This document shows, one piece after another, positions 41,433-50,674 of a DNA stretch of 64,000 bases. Where the stretch lies: contig JACKCR010000002.1 of the NCBI GenBank assembly GCA_020633975.1, forward strand, positions 1,488,001 through 1,552,000. The letters run 5' to 3'. The first letter of the stretch is position 1. Each line of letters opens with the position of its first letter. This DNA comes from Candidatus Eiseniibacteriota bacterium. Its GTDB lineage: Bacteria; Eisenbacteria; RBG-16-71-46; CAIMUX01. Position numbers and translations under genes: made by a program. The notes beneath the pieces were generated by a model. The model saw only the letters and a list, made by a program, of their open reading frames with translations. It was not told the origin of the DNA and searched no databases.

Positions 41433-44400
41433 TCAACGACGGCGGAGGCGATCTTCTAGCAGTTCGATCGCTCGTTCCAGCACCAGATCATCCGAGTCGT
41501 AGCCAGGCGGACGCTTCTCGACGAATACCCCGGGCTCGGCGGGCGTCCCGAACCCTTCACCGCTCCCGAGATACGCCCCAAACGGGGACGTTTCCACCTC
41601 GACATCCGGGGACACCCCACGGCCTTCCAGATTCTCGCCCTGGAGCGTATACCAACCCACACGAGGGATCCGGAAGCGAAGCCCCATCCCGAGTTCGATT
41701 TCGTCCGCCCCGATGACGGATCCGGCGGTCGTCTCGCCCACGAGGACCGCACGGCCGTCTTCGGCCAGTCCTCGAGCCACGACTTCGGCGGCAGAGCCCG
41801 TACGTCGTCCGACGAGCACCGCGAGCGGGCTCCGCGTGATCGGGGCCGGGACGGGCCGACGCAGCTCGCCGCGAGGTTGTCGCGCGACCAGTGGGGTTCG
41901 GTCCAGTTGGCGAAGGAACTCCTCCGGCAGGTCACCGCCGATGTTGTCACGAAGATCGAGGATGATCGCTTCGCTCTTCGGCTGCACGAGTTCGACCTGT
42001 CGCCGCAGCTCGTGGAGCGACTCCCGGTCGATGGTGGGGAGCGCGACGTAGGCGATCTTCCCCTTCGTCTCCTTCCTGACCCACTCGGACCGGACCCGCT
42101 CGTCCTGGGAGAAACGGAGAGCCCGGATCGTCTCGGCACTCGCCGTGCGAGTGGTCCCTCGACGTTCTTCTCCCTTCCGGTTCAGCCAAACCAGGTCGAC
42201 AGGCTCGCCTGCAACGAGCGGGGCAGCCACCTCGAGCGCCTTGGCACCGTCGACAAGGCTTCCGTGGACGGAGAAGATCTGGTCCCCAGGGGCGATCCCG
42301 AGCGCATCAGCGGGTCCGTCTGGTACGACGGACCGAACACGAACCCGCCCGTCGTCCGAGTAGACCGTGACTCCAAGCATCCCCACCGGATCGTGCGATG
42401 GGGTCCCGACCCCGAGATGGGACGCATTCAGCTCGCCGCTCATCTCGAGGAGCAGCCGCTCCAACTCGCCCCGTGTCCGGACGCCCGGGATCCGCTCCCT
42501 CACCCGATCACGGACGTCGCTCCAATTCGCAAGGTGCAGCGTCTCCTGGTAGAAGCCGTCTCGGAGTTCCGACCACGCGCGGTCGACGACACTCTGCCGT
42601 TCGTCCCTGGGATCGTGAGTGGCCGCGGCATGAAACGGCAACTCGATCGTCGGCAGAAACTCGACTAGGGGGACGGCAGACGAACGAGCCACGGCCGAGC
42701 CCTTCGCAAAGCGGATCCGGCCGCGCGCATCCAGGAGCCAAACGTCGTCACCCTCCAACACGACGTGCGCGAGATCGATGCCTCGCGTCGCCAAGACGGG
42801 GTCCGCACCCGGCTCCGCGATCAGGTAGAGGTCCTGCGAACCGAGCGCAGACCCGATGACCGCGATCCGTCCGTCACTCCCCACGTCGTAGGTCGTCTCG
42901 TCACCCAGGAGCGCGCTGAGTTGGACGGAGCGGAAAGCGATCCCATCGAAGTCGATCGCGACCAGCGCGCCCGCCGTTTCCTTCTCCGTCTCCTTCTCCG
43001 CTTCCTTCTCCGCCTGCTTCTCCGTCTCAGCACCTTCCTCCGACGCGCCCTCGGTCTCGAAAGACGTGCGTAGCTGAAGTCCCCAGAGATCGAGACTTCC
43101 TGCTCGGTCCGAGAGGAAGAAGAGCCAGCGGCCGTCGGGAGAAAACCGCGGCGAACGGTCGAGTGCGGGGTGAAGCGTGACATCGAACACGCCGCTCCCG
43201 AAGAGGGACGCGACGAACACGTCCCGGTTGCCCGTTTCGTCCATCGCGGTGAAGGCGATCCAACGCCCGTCCGGGCTGAATGTCGGCTCGGAGATGTCCA
43301 CGGCTCGAGCCACCTCGACGTCGCGCCCGCCCTCCGGATCCCCGAGGCGGAGCTGCGCGCCATCGAAGCGCTTCACGTAGGCGAGATACCGACCGTCGGG
43401 AGAGAGCACTGGATGCACCAGGTCGGAGCGATCCTGCCGATACGGCTGTAGTCGCGACCCAGTCGTCGCGTCGGAATCCGCTCGACCTCGATCTCGATCC
43501 ACGTTCGTCGTCGTGGACGCAGCACCGGCATCGATCGCAGCCGCATCCACGCGGTAGAGGTCTCTCGATCCGCTCCGATCCGAGACGACCCATCCGGAAG
43601 TCCCGTCGGCCCCGAGGACCAGTCCCTCCTCGAAGAATCCTCCCGAAGCGACCGGAGAGAGTTGGAGGGTGTCTCGATCGGACGAGACGAACTCTTGCGC
43701 GTCGCCGCGAGCCGAAGCGGCCGGCCCGGAGTCGAGCCCGTCCAACGCGAACGAAGGGACCGGACCCTGGAAGACGTCTCCCCCGATTTCGGCGTAGAGC
43801 ATCGATCCGTTCACGACGAGACGACGCGCGTCCGACGTCCACTCCCGAATCACAGGAGCCTCCGCTCGGTCTCGTTCCGGGAAGTAGATCGGCACCGGCG
43901 TGGGAACGTGCTCCACGGTCGGCTCGGGGGAACGGATCGAATTGCGGTCAGAGGTGCGGTCCGGACTCCGTGCCGGATCGCGGTCTGGGTCGCGTCCCGG
44001 ATTCCCTCGTGCCCCGCTTCCCGGGTCGCTCAGCTCGAGCTTCCAGATCCGGCCACCGTGCTCGTAGAAGATCCAGCGTCCGTCGGCCGAAGCTCGGGGA
44101 AAGAGGACGCCTTCGTCGCGGTGCGCGGTGATCTGCTCTCGCTGACCGTTCGTGACGTCCAACCGCCAGAGGTTCCGTTGATACGACTCCTCCGAAACGT
44201 AGTAGACGTATCGGCCCCCCTTCGTCGCTATCGGCCAGAGGTCCGGTCCGGAGAAAGTCGTCAGCCGCCGCACGGCGCCATCTTGCCGACGGACCCAGAG
44301 GTCACAGTTGCTTGGCGCGCCGCCACCCCGTCTCCACCAAGGATCCTCGCCACGCACGAACAGGAGGTCCCCGGCCGAGGTGAGTACGGCGTCTCGGGAC

Positions 44401-44879
44401 GGCGCGGGAAGGAGACGCTCGATCTCGCCCCCCTTGGCCGGGACTTGAAAGACCGCGACGCCGTCTTCGCGCCCCCCATGGAAGAAGACGACCTCCCCGT
44501 CGGATGAGAACGCGGTCGGAGACTCGGGAGCGTCGTGGCGGGTGAGCTGACGTTGCCCGCCCGAGGCGAGGTCCAGGATCCAGACGTCTCGCCTCTCGCC
44601 CTCACGCCTCGCAAACGCAATCGTCCGGCCGTTCGGGGACCATACGGGCCGCTCGTCCTCGGCCGGCCCGTCGGTCAGTCGCGAAGCGATCCCGCCCTCG
44701 GCGGAAACCGTCCAGAGATCGCCCGCCCAACTGAACGCGAGACGGGTCCCGTCGGGGGACGGCGCCGGCTCCGCGGGCCCAACCGGATAGGCAGAATCGT
44801 CGAGTTCGGGAGACGGTGCGAAACCGAATCCAGCGAACAGGATCCCAAGGGAGAGGAACACGAAGAAGACTCCGGACAT
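41433..44879 (-). CDS. Tricorn-like S41 peptidase with propeller and PDZ domains
   Basis: A 1148-residue protein. The ATG at 44879 opens a hydrophobic leader ('MSGVFFVFLSLGILFAGFGF'). Two WD40-like propellers fill about residues 25-720, with repeats such as 'EPAPSPDGTRLAFSW', 'RPVWSPNGRTIAFAR' and 'EPTFSPDGRWIAFTAMDE'. A Glu/Lys run ('EKQAEKEAEKETEKETAG') interrupts the second. The core and PDZ domain follow ('MLGVTVYSDDGRVRVRSV', 'ALGIAPGDQIFSVHG'). The C-terminal S41 domain has the nucleophile in 'RTGSAAEVVARGL' (S1029) and 'GETTAGSVIGADEIEL'. Tricorn proteases cut peptides released by other proteases. The leader suggests a periplasmic location, unlike cytosolic archaeal Tricorn. Confidence 0.9.
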   Translation of the reverse strand: MSGVFFVFLSLGILFAGFGFAPSPELDDSAYPVGPAEPAPSPDGTRLAFSWAGDLWTVSAEGGIASRLTDGPAEDERPVWSPNGRTIAFARREGERRDVWILDLASGGQRQLTRHDAPESPTAFSSDGEVVFFHGGREDGVAVFQVPAKGGEIERLLPAPSRDAVLTSAGDLLFVRGEDPWWRRGGGAPSNCDLWVRRQDGAVRRLTTFSGPDLWPIATKGGRYVYYVSEESYQRNLWRLDVTNGQREQITAHRDEGVLFPRASADGRWIFYEHGGRIWKLELSDPGSGARGNPGRDPDRDPARSPDRTSDRNSIRSPEPTVEHVPTPVPIYFPERDRAEAPVIREWTSDARRLVVNGSMLYAEIGGDVFQGPVPSFALDGLDSGPAASARGDAQEFVSSDRDTLQLSPVASGGFFEEGLVLGADGTSGWVVSDRSGSRDLYRVDAAAIDAGAASTTTNVDRDRGRADSDATTGSRLQPYRQDRSDLVHPVLSPDGRYLAYVKRFDGAQLRLGDPEGGRDVEVARAVDISEPTFSPDGRWIAFTAMDETGNRDVFVASLFGSGVFDVTLHPALDRSPRFSPDGRWLFFLSDRAGSLDLWGLQLRTSFETEGASEEGAETEKQAEKEAEKETEKETAGALVAIDFDGIAFRSVQLSALLGDETTYDVGSDGRIAVIGSALGSQDLYLIAEPGADPVLATRGIDLAHVVLEGDDVWLLDARGRIRFAKGSAVARSSAVPLVEFLPTIELPFHAAATHDPRDERQSVVDRAWSELRDGFYQETLHLANWSDVRDRVRERIPGVRTRGELERLLLEMSGELNASHLGVGTPSHDPVGMLGVTVYSDDGRVRVRSVVPDGPADALGIAPGDQIFSVHGSLVDGAKALEVAAPLVAGEPVDLVWLNRKGEERRGTTRTASAETIRALRFSQDERVRSEWVRKETKGKIAYVALPTIDRESLHELRRQVELVQPKSEAIILDLRDNIGGDLPEEFLRQLDRTPLVARQPRGELRRPVPAPITRSPLAVLVGRRTGSAAEVVARGLAEDGRAVLVGETTAGSVIGADEIELGMGLRFRIPRVGWYTLQGENLEGRGVSPDVEVETSPFGAYLGSGEGFGTPAEPGVFVEKRPPGYDSDDLVLERAIELLEDRLRRR

Positions 44880-44890
44880 GCGGCGTCCGG

Positions 44891-44920
44891 TTGGGGTGTC
44901 CCCCAAGGATCTCCTATACT
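44891..44920 (+). promoter_or_regulatory. ispH: Candidate sigma-70 promoter for ispH
   Basis: TTGGGG at 44891-44896 and TATACT at 44915-44920 are 18 nt apart, with the start codon 30 nt beyond the -10. It lies in the 70-bp gap between the divergent protease and ispH genes, so the two promoters must overlap or abut. Confidence 0.5.
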
Positions 44921-44949
44921 GGCGGGTACGTTTCACTCGGGAGACGCTG

Positions 44950-46224
44950 ATGTCGAAGCTCCAGGACGGCAAGTACTTTCGCAAGGGCCTCGGAAACAGG
45001 GAGAACGTAGCTCCCCTCCTCCATGCCGACTACCACTCCGGACTGGTCGAATGGTTCAAACACTCGGACTACCGCGTCGTCTATGAGGACACGGAGATCC
45101 GTCTCGCCCGTGAGTTCGGCTTCTGTTACGGAGTCGACCGAGCCGTGGAGTACGCCTACGAATGTCGGGACCGGTTCCCGGAGCGGCGCATCTGGATCAC
45201 CGGAGAGATCATCCACAACCCCTGGGTGAACCGCCGTCTCGAAGAGATGGGGATCGAGTTCCTTCCCCCGCCCGAGTCCGGTGACGAACGGCTCTCCGGC
45301 GTCCAGGAAGACGACGTCGTCATCATCCCAGCGTTCGGAATGGAGAATGAGGAGTTCGAGAGGCTGAGGGACGTCGGAGTGGTGCTCGTCGACACGACGT
45401 GCGGTTCGGTGCTGAGCGTCTGGAAGAGCGTGGAGCGGTACGCCCGCGAGGGCTTCACCGCCATCGTCCACGGCAAGAAAGACCACGAAGAGACGCTGGC
45501 AACTTGTTCCCAGGTGAGGAAGTACGAGGGCGCCCACTACCTCGTGCTCCGTGACGAAGAAGAAGCCAGCTGGGTCTGTGACTTCCTGGAGGGAAAACTC
45601 TCCGGCGCCGAGCTGGCAACCCGTCTGGACGGTGCCTACTCCGAAGGGTTCGACCCGGATCGGGACCTGGCGCGCTTCGGGCTCGCGAACCAGACGACGA
45701 TGCTCTCGTCTGAGTCCCTCCATATCGCAAAGATGCTTCGGGACGCCATGGCCCGCGCCCACGGGGAAGGACATCTCCCAGGTCACTTCAAGAGCTTCGA
45801 CACCATCTGCAGCGCGACCCAGGACCGGCAGGACGCGGTGAAGCAGATGCTGAGCGACACGCCGGACGTCATGATCGTGATCGGCGGGTTCAACAGCAGC
45901 AACACCACCCACCTCTTGGAACTCTGCCTCCCCCACACCAGCGCGTATCACATCGAAGACGCGGACTGCCTCGTCAGCCCCCAGTGGATCCGTCACCAGA
46001 AGCTGGGCGAGCGCGGTCCCGTGATGGAGGAAGACTGGCTGCCCAAGGGACGCGCGCTCATCGGTGTCACCGCAGGCGCGTCGACCCCGGACAGCGAAGT
46101 CGGGGCGGCGATCGGAAGGACGCTCTCGTTCCGCGGCGTACCCTTGGAGTTCGTGGAAGAGCTCGCACGCAAAGGAACGGAGATCGGCCAGGCCATCCGC
46201 ACGGCACGCACTCCCGCGAAGTAG
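44950..46224 (+). CDS. ispH: 4-hydroxy-3-methylbut-2-enyl diphosphate reductase, long form
   Basis: A 424-residue iron-sulfur enzyme making IPP and DMAPP in the last step of the MEP isoprenoid pathway. The three cluster cysteines are in 'GFCYGVDRAVEYAY', 'VDTTCGSVLSVW' and 'DTICSATQDRQDAV'. Substrate-binding phrases include 'GEIIHNPWVN', 'HGKKDHEETLAT', 'ANQTTMLSSES', 'GGFNSSNTTHLLEL' and 'GVTAGASTPDSEV'. The length, with an N-terminal extension of about 55 residues and a charged insertion near residue 220, matches the cyanobacterial/plant-type long form rather than the roughly 310-residue E. coli form. I chose the ATG at 44950; a frame open 24 codons upstream overlaps the promoter. Confidence 0.95.
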   Translation: MSKLQDGKYFRKGLGNRENVAPLLHADYHSGLVEWFKHSDYRVVYEDTEIRLAREFGFCYGVDRAVEYAYECRDRFPERRIWITGEIIHNPWVNRRLEEMGIEFLPPPESGDERLSGVQEDDVVIIPAFGMENEEFERLRDVGVVLVDTTCGSVLSVWKSVERYAREGFTAIVHGKKDHEETLATCSQVRKYEGAHYLVLRDEEEASWVCDFLEGKLSGAELATRLDGAYSEGFDPDRDLARFGLANQTTMLSSESLHIAKMLRDAMARAHGEGHLPGHFKSFDTICSATQDRQDAVKQMLSDTPDVMIVIGGFNSSNTTHLLELCLPHTSAYHIEDADCLVSPQWIRHQKLGERGPVMEEDWLPKGRALIGVTAGASTPDSEVGAAIGRTLSFRGVPLEFVEELARKGTEIGQAIRTARTPAK

Positions 46225-46325
46225 CTCACCCGGAAACTCGGCACCGCGAACGGGCTTGCACTCCAGGCGACTGTAGCGACGCATGGAAGCGGGCCCGCGG
46301 GGACGGTTCGACGGCTGCTAGCCGG

Positions 46326-46955
46326 TCACTTCTGACGGCGCGGCGGCCGACCAGTGTCGATGACCTCCGCGATCTCCGCCTCCACCACTTCCGCCTGGTC
46401 CCGCGCCGCTTGCCCCATGCGGAGCGCACCAGCGAAGTCGCCGTTGTCGATCGCATCCTCGATCGCACCGAGGCTGCCCTCGAGATCGGTCAGCTCCGTT
46501 TGGAGCCCTTCCAGGGCCGGCCCCGATCGAGGCCCAACGAGCGCCTGACGTCCCTTCTCCGATTCGAGGAGGGCATGGGCCGCCGCGATCTGCTGGCGTA
46601 TGGCGACGAGCAGGGCGTCCGCGTCGTCTCGCGCATGAACGCGGGCTTCCGTCGCGATCGACTCCGCACTCTTCGCCTTCTGGATTGCGTCCTGGTAGAG
46701 GGTGGCTGCGGCCTGGAAGCGGCGCATCATCGCGTTCCGCTTCGCCTGGGCCGTGGCCTCGATGTCAGCGAGCGAGAGCGCGTCCGTCGCAGCTCGGAAT
46801 TCACCGGGCGCATACTCTTCAGCGCCGGCGGTCCGCGCCGCGTCGACGGCGCTTCGAGCCTCGGCAGCGAGTCCGTCGGGCGCCTTGGAGCAACCCACGG
46901 TCACGAGTGCGAGGGACAACACGACGAGAACTCCGGTCCGTAGACTTCCGAGCAT
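46326..46955 (-). CDS. DUF4398-like envelope lipoprotein
   Basis: A 209-residue protein. AAAGGAGG precedes the ATG at 46955. A hydrophobic leader ends 'LALVTVGC', a slightly atypical lipobox (Thr at -3), so lipidation is probable rather than certain. The remainder is a long Ala/Glu-rich helical hairpin ('EARSAVDAARTAGAEEYAPGEF', quoted in part) like the DUF4398 family, ending in a basic 'RPPRRQK'. DUF4398 proteins occur beside OmpA- or TolC-type envelope genes; no such partner is next door. It diverges from mutY. Function is unknown. Confidence 0.75.
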   Translation of the reverse strand: MLGSLRTGVLVVLSLALVTVGCSKAPDGLAAEARSAVDAARTAGAEEYAPGEFRAATDALSLADIEATAQAKRNAMMRRFQAAATLYQDAIQKAKSAESIATEARVHARDDADALLVAIRQQIAAAHALLESEKGRQALVGPRSGPALEGLQTELTDLEGSLGAIEDAIDNGDFAGALRMGQAARDQAEVVEAEIAEVIDTGRPPRRQK

Positions 46956-47046
46956 CGAGACCTCCTTTGTCTCCATCAACGAACGCCGACACGGATGCAG
47001 TCGACGGACTCTCCCTCGGTCCGTAGAGTACCTCTCCAGGAACCCG

Positions 47047-48222
47047 ATGACGACCCAACCGAGAAACGAACGCCTAGAGGACGCCCTCGTCCGGGATCCG
47101 GAGATCTCGGAACAGCTCCTCCGTTGGTACGACCAGACCGCACGGGACCTCCCCTGGCGCAAGAGCTCCGACCCCTACGCAATCTGGGTCTCGGAGATCA
47201 TGCTGCAGCAGACCCGCGTGGAGACGGTGCGGCCCTACTACACGCGGTTCCTCGAACGATTCCCCGACGTCTTCGCTCTCGCATCTGCGGAGGAAGAAGA
47301 CGTGCTCTCCCTCTGGTCCGGCCTCGGGTACTACTCGAGAGCCCGAAACCTCCGCCGGGGGGCCGGAGTCGTCGCGGAAACGCACGACGGCCGCTTTCCC
47401 CGATCTCGCAGCGAGGCGCTGGCCATCCCCGGAATCGGCCCCTATACCTCGGCCGCGATCCTCTCGATCGCGTACGAACTCCCCTTCGCGGTCGTCGACG
47501 GGAACGTTGCACGTGTCCTCGCTCGCGTCTGCCGACTGGACGTGCCGCTCCAGCGAAAGGCGTCGTTCCTCGAAGCACAGGCGGAAGCGCTGCTCTCCAA
47601 GGAGCGTCCCGGAGACCACAACCAGGCGATGATGGAGCTCGGCGCCACCGTGTGCGTCCCGCGAGACCCGCGTTGCGACCTCTGCCCAATCGGAGAACAC
47701 TGCCAGGCCCATGTCGACGGCGTGGTCGACGCGTATCCGAGCCCACCTCCCCGGAAAGAAACGGTGGCGTTGGAGCTGGTGCTCTTCCTCGTCGTAGATC
47801 GGGCCGTCGGCGCGACGGAGCGCCTTCTCCTCGAGCGTGGGAACTGGCCGCTCATCCGCCACCTCTGGATTCCGCCGATCGTCGAGTCGGCCGGAGGGCC
47901 CCCCGATTCGAGCGACGCAGGCCAGCAAGGCTGGGCCAACGCATGGAACCGCTGGACCCGCCACCGCGCGAAGGGGCTCGAGGTGGGAGGCTGGAGTCAC
48001 CTGGGGTCGATCCGGCACTCGATCACGCACCATCGGATCCGTTTCCAGGTCGTGGAGGGAACCCTGCAGTCAGCGCCGTCGGACCTGTGGGCGACCCGCG
48101 ACGATCTCACCGTGGCGACGGAGCGGGCGCGGGAGGAACTCGGACGATCCTCTCTCCTGACGAAAGCGCTCGCCCTCCGAGATCGCGTGAAGGGACGGAA
48201 GCAACTCGAGTTTCCAATCTGA
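47047..48222 (+). CDS. mutY: A/G-specific adenine glycosylase
   Basis: A 391-residue DNA repair enzyme that removes A opposite 8-oxoG. The catalytic Glu is in 'VSEIMLQQTRVETV', the helix-hairpin-helix is 'IPGIGPYTSAAIL', and the catalytic Asp is in 'FAVVDGNVARVLAR'. The 4Fe-4S ligands are C-x6-C-x2-C-x5-C in 'CVPRDPRCDLCPIGEHC'. The C-terminal Nudix-like 8-oxoG-recognition domain has 'ERGNWPLIRHLWIPPIVE' and 'IRHSITHHRIRFQVVEG'. I take the ATG at 47047 with AGGA upstream; the frame opens much earlier but that part lies across the divergent lipoprotein gene. The gene is monocistronic. Confidence 0.95.
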   Translation: MTTQPRNERLEDALVRDPEISEQLLRWYDQTARDLPWRKSSDPYAIWVSEIMLQQTRVETVRPYYTRFLERFPDVFALASAEEEDVLSLWSGLGYYSRARNLRRGAGVVAETHDGRFPRSRSEALAIPGIGPYTSAAILSIAYELPFAVVDGNVARVLARVCRLDVPLQRKASFLEAQAEALLSKERPGDHNQAMMELGATVCVPRDPRCDLCPIGEHCQAHVDGVVDAYPSPPPRKETVALELVLFLVVDRAVGATERLLLERGNWPLIRHLWIPPIVESAGGPPDSSDAGQQGWANAWNRWTRHRAKGLEVGGWSHLGSIRHSITHHRIRFQVVEGTLQSAPSDLWATRDDLTVATERAREELGRSSLLTKALALRDRVKGRKQLEFPI

Positions 48223-48332
48223 ATCCGAACGCGCGTGGATCGTCATCTGAGCCAGAGCGGGTGTAGGTCGCATCGATAGCAGCGTCTCGTATCGACGACG
48301 ACGCCATCCACGTCCCGTCCTTACATATGACT

Positions 48333-48992
48333 CTAGTACTCCTCCTCCACGAAGCGAGAGAGTACGGTTTCCTCGTCGATCTTCCCCGCGGCGTAGGAAC
48401 GGAGGTCGCGCATCTTCACTTTGATCACGAGACGCGAGATTCGTTCGTCGATGAAGTAGTCGCTATCCTTGAGATACGCGGCGACGGCGAGCCAGTGATT
48501 GTCACCCAGCCCGGTCATCGTGTCCCCGTAGTCGAGAAGCATCTCGCGAATCTCGACCTTCCCCCGCTCGTACAGCCGGGCCTCCCCACGCCGGACCGGG
48601 GACGGCGAGTCCTCCTCTGATCGCTTTGGAATGACGATGACTTGATTGCCGTTCTCGTCTTCCTTGATCTGCGGCTTGAAGTCGAAGTCGAAGTTCCAAT
48701 CGAACTTGTCCTTGTCGACGAGAGACGCCTCGTAGGTGAGGAGAACGCCGAACTCGTCGAGGAAGATACCCCGTGTGTTGTTCCGTCCAGGGACGACGAA
48801 GTTCGGAGAGTCGATGAGGACTTGGTCGAGGATCTTCTCGAGGACGCCGACCTGGCGCGCCATCTTCCGCTCCTTCGCGTCGTCCTGTGCGTGCGCGGGG
48901 TGACTCGACCCAGCCGCCGCCCCGACGAGGAGCGCAACTGCGAGTAGGGTGGCGCACCGAAGCGGTGACACGGTGATGGTTCTGCGGAGCAC
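48333..48992 (-). CDS. Secreted protein of an ECF sigma operon, unknown function
   Basis: A 219-residue protein with a signal peptide ending near 'SHPAHAQDD'. I do not recognise a family. The mature part is soluble and charged, with an Asp/Phe/Lys-rich strand run ('DKDKFDWNFDFDFKPQ'), a helix-forming segment ('KVEIREMLLDYGDTM') and 'YFIDERISRLVIKVKMRDLR'. The GTG start overlaps the anti-sigma stop by one base (TAGTG) and has GGAAGG 6 nt upstream. It is the third gene of a sigma/anti-sigma operon, so it may take part in signal sensing or be an output of the envelope response. Confidence 0.75.
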   Translation of the reverse strand: MLRRTITVSPLRCATLLAVALLVGAAAGSSHPAHAQDDAKERKMARQVGVLEKILDQVLIDSPNFVVPGRNNTRGIFLDEFGVLLTYEASLVDKDKFDWNFDFDFKPQIKEDENGNQVIVIPKRSEEDSPSPVRRGEARLYERGKVEIREMLLDYGDTMTGLGDNHWLAVAAYLKDSDYFIDERISRLVIKVKMRDLRSYAAGKIDEETVLSRFVEEEY

Positions 48993-49891
48993 TATCGACC
49001 TTCCTCTCTTTGCTCGTTCTCGCGCGGCGTGGTGTCGCGCCGTCCTCCCGGTGATATCGACTCACCTGGGGGAAGACCGTCGAGAACTGTTCCGTCGTCG
49101 GTCCGGACCATATCGTAGCGGATCGTCTCGATCCGTCCGCGAAGGTCGAGGTAGGTCTCCGCCTGCCGGTCTTCCAATCCTTCGTAGAGGGAGCGCATGT
49201 AGCCAGAGAACTGCTCGTTCTTCACCCGGTTGTACTCCGCAGCGTGCAAAAGGTCTCCAAACGCGAGCGCAACCCCTTGGGTGTACGCCTGGAACTCGTC
49301 CCGGGTGAGATACGGGCTTTCGTTGGAAGCGGTCCCGAACCGTCCGGTGAGTGGAATGTGGGTGCCGAGGGAATCCGTCGCGAACTGCGCGAGATTCTCT
49401 CCGGTCGGCGCGCCACCGGGGCCAGTGCCGTTCTGCTGTTCGAGGCGAGGAGCGTCTCCGAAACGGAACGCGATCCCGTTGCCTTCCCATTGCACCCGGA
49501 AGCCGGACCACGAGAGCACGAGGAGGAACGAAGCCGCAGCCGCCACGGCCCAACCGAGCTGTCCTCGGTTCGTGAGCAGCCCTCGCAGCCGCTCCCCCCA
49601 GGTCTCGGCTGATCTTTCCGCCCTGTGACGCACGGATGCGCGGCTCGGCCCACCGGTGGGCTCCATCAGGACGAAGCTGGGCGGCGTCTCTTCGATCTCC
49701 CAGCTCGCAAGTGCCTTTCGCGTACCGCGCAGTTCGTCCCATTCCGCCCGAAGCTGAGGATCCTGAGCGAGCTGAGTCTCGAACTGAGCTCGCTCGTCGT
49801 CGGAGAGTTCACCGTAGAGTGCGGCCACCATCATGTCGATACGCGGGTCGAGTGGGCCGTTCGTCATCTCGTGTTCCTCATCAGAACGCAT
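48992..49891 (-). CDS. Membrane-spanning anti-sigma factor
   Basis: A 299-residue protein. The N-terminal cytoplasmic part ('IDMMVAALYGELSDDERAQFET', 'LAQDPQLRAEWDEL') has the anti-sigma fold without zinc ligands. One membrane segment lies at about 120-135 ('GWAVAAAASFLLVLSW'). The periplasmic part of about 160 residues ends in a disordered 'RRDTTPRENEQREEGR'. The ATG at 49891 overlaps the sigma gene by 11 nt and has GAGGAG at 9 nt; an ATG at 49867 with GAGGA at 7 nt is an equally good start. It should hold the upstream ECF sigma at the membrane and release it on an envelope signal. Confidence 0.82.
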   Translation of the reverse strand: MRSDEEHEMTNGPLDPRIDMMVAALYGELSDDERAQFETQLAQDPQLRAEWDELRGTRKALASWEIEETPPSFVLMEPTGGPSRASVRHRAERSAETWGERLRGLLTNRGQLGWAVAAAASFLLVLSWSGFRVQWEGNGIAFRFGDAPRLEQQNGTGPGGAPTGENLAQFATDSLGTHIPLTGRFGTASNESPYLTRDEFQAYTQGVALAFGDLLHAAEYNRVKNEQFSGYMRSLYEGLEDRQAETYLDLRGRIETIRYDMVRTDDGTVLDGLPPGESISPGGRRDTTPRENEQREEGR

Positions 49892-50483
49892 CGCTTGTGA
49901 CTCCTCGCTCTTCGAGCGCCCTGCGAAGCGACTTGAGACCGTAGAAGATCCGGGTGCGAACCGTCGCGGAAGGGACGCCTGTGATCTCGGCGATCTCTTG
50001 CGAAGTGAACCCGTGGTACTCCCGAAGCATGATCGCGTTCTTCTGATCAGGCGGAAGGAGGCTGAGTGACTCCGCCATGAGGTCTGCGAGCTGTCCCCTG
50101 ACGGCCGTCGTATCCGGACTCTCGAGCCTACCCTCGCTCGAGGCGAGTTCGAGTTCGTCGACGGTCACATCATCGAGAGACCGGAGCTCGGTCCGAGCCT
50201 TCTGGGTGCGAAAGCGGTCGCGACAGAGGTTGAGTGCGATGTGATGCACCCAGGATTTGAACTTGTCCCCGTCACGCAGCCGTTCGATGTTCTGGTACGC
50301 CTTGGTCAGGGCTTCCTGACACAGATCCCGAGCCTCGTCAGGGTTCCCGACCGAGCGGCGAACGTACTGATAGAGGGATCCTTCCCATCTCTGGGCCAGC
50401 ATGTTGAATGCCTGGACGTCCCCGTCCTGCGACATGGCAACCAGCTCCTCGTCGGTCATTGCGTGCAACCGTGGTTCCCCCAC
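49881..50483 (-). CDS. ECF-type RNA polymerase sigma factor
   Basis: A 200-residue sigma factor. The GTG at 50483 has AGGAGG at 7 nt; a downstream ATG at 50459 has no such site. Region 2 is 'EGSLYQYVRRSVGNPDEARDL' and 'DKFKSWVHHIALNLCRDRFR'. Region 4 is 'LPPDQKNAIMLREYHGFTSQEI', then 'GVPSATVRTRIFYGLKSLRRAL'. It leads an operon with an overlapping membrane anti-sigma gene and a secreted protein gene. It is clearly distinct from the other ECF sigma at 12057-12650, which has a zinc-type soluble anti-sigma. Confidence 0.93.
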   Translation of the reverse strand: MGEPRLHAMTDEELVAMSQDGDVQAFNMLAQRWEGSLYQYVRRSVGNPDEARDLCQEALTKAYQNIERLRDGDKFKSWVHHIALNLCRDRFRTQKARTELRSLDDVTVDELELASSEGRLESPDTTAVRGQLADLMAESLSLLPPDQKNAIMLREYHGFTSQEIAEITGVPSATVRTRIFYGLKSLRRALEERGVTSDAF

Positions 50484-50674
50484 CCGCGGTCCTCCTACCC
50501 ATTCATGCAGCGCTCGTCACCTGAGACGGAATCCGGCCCCCGGCCGTTCAACTCCGGTTCGAATCGAGGAGAATCGTCCAGTCACCCGTCCGGTCGGCCG
50601 GAGGGACAGTCCGGTCGGACGGAGGCACAGCCCCTGCCACGACACCTGACCTCATGTAGCCAACCCCCTTCTGT

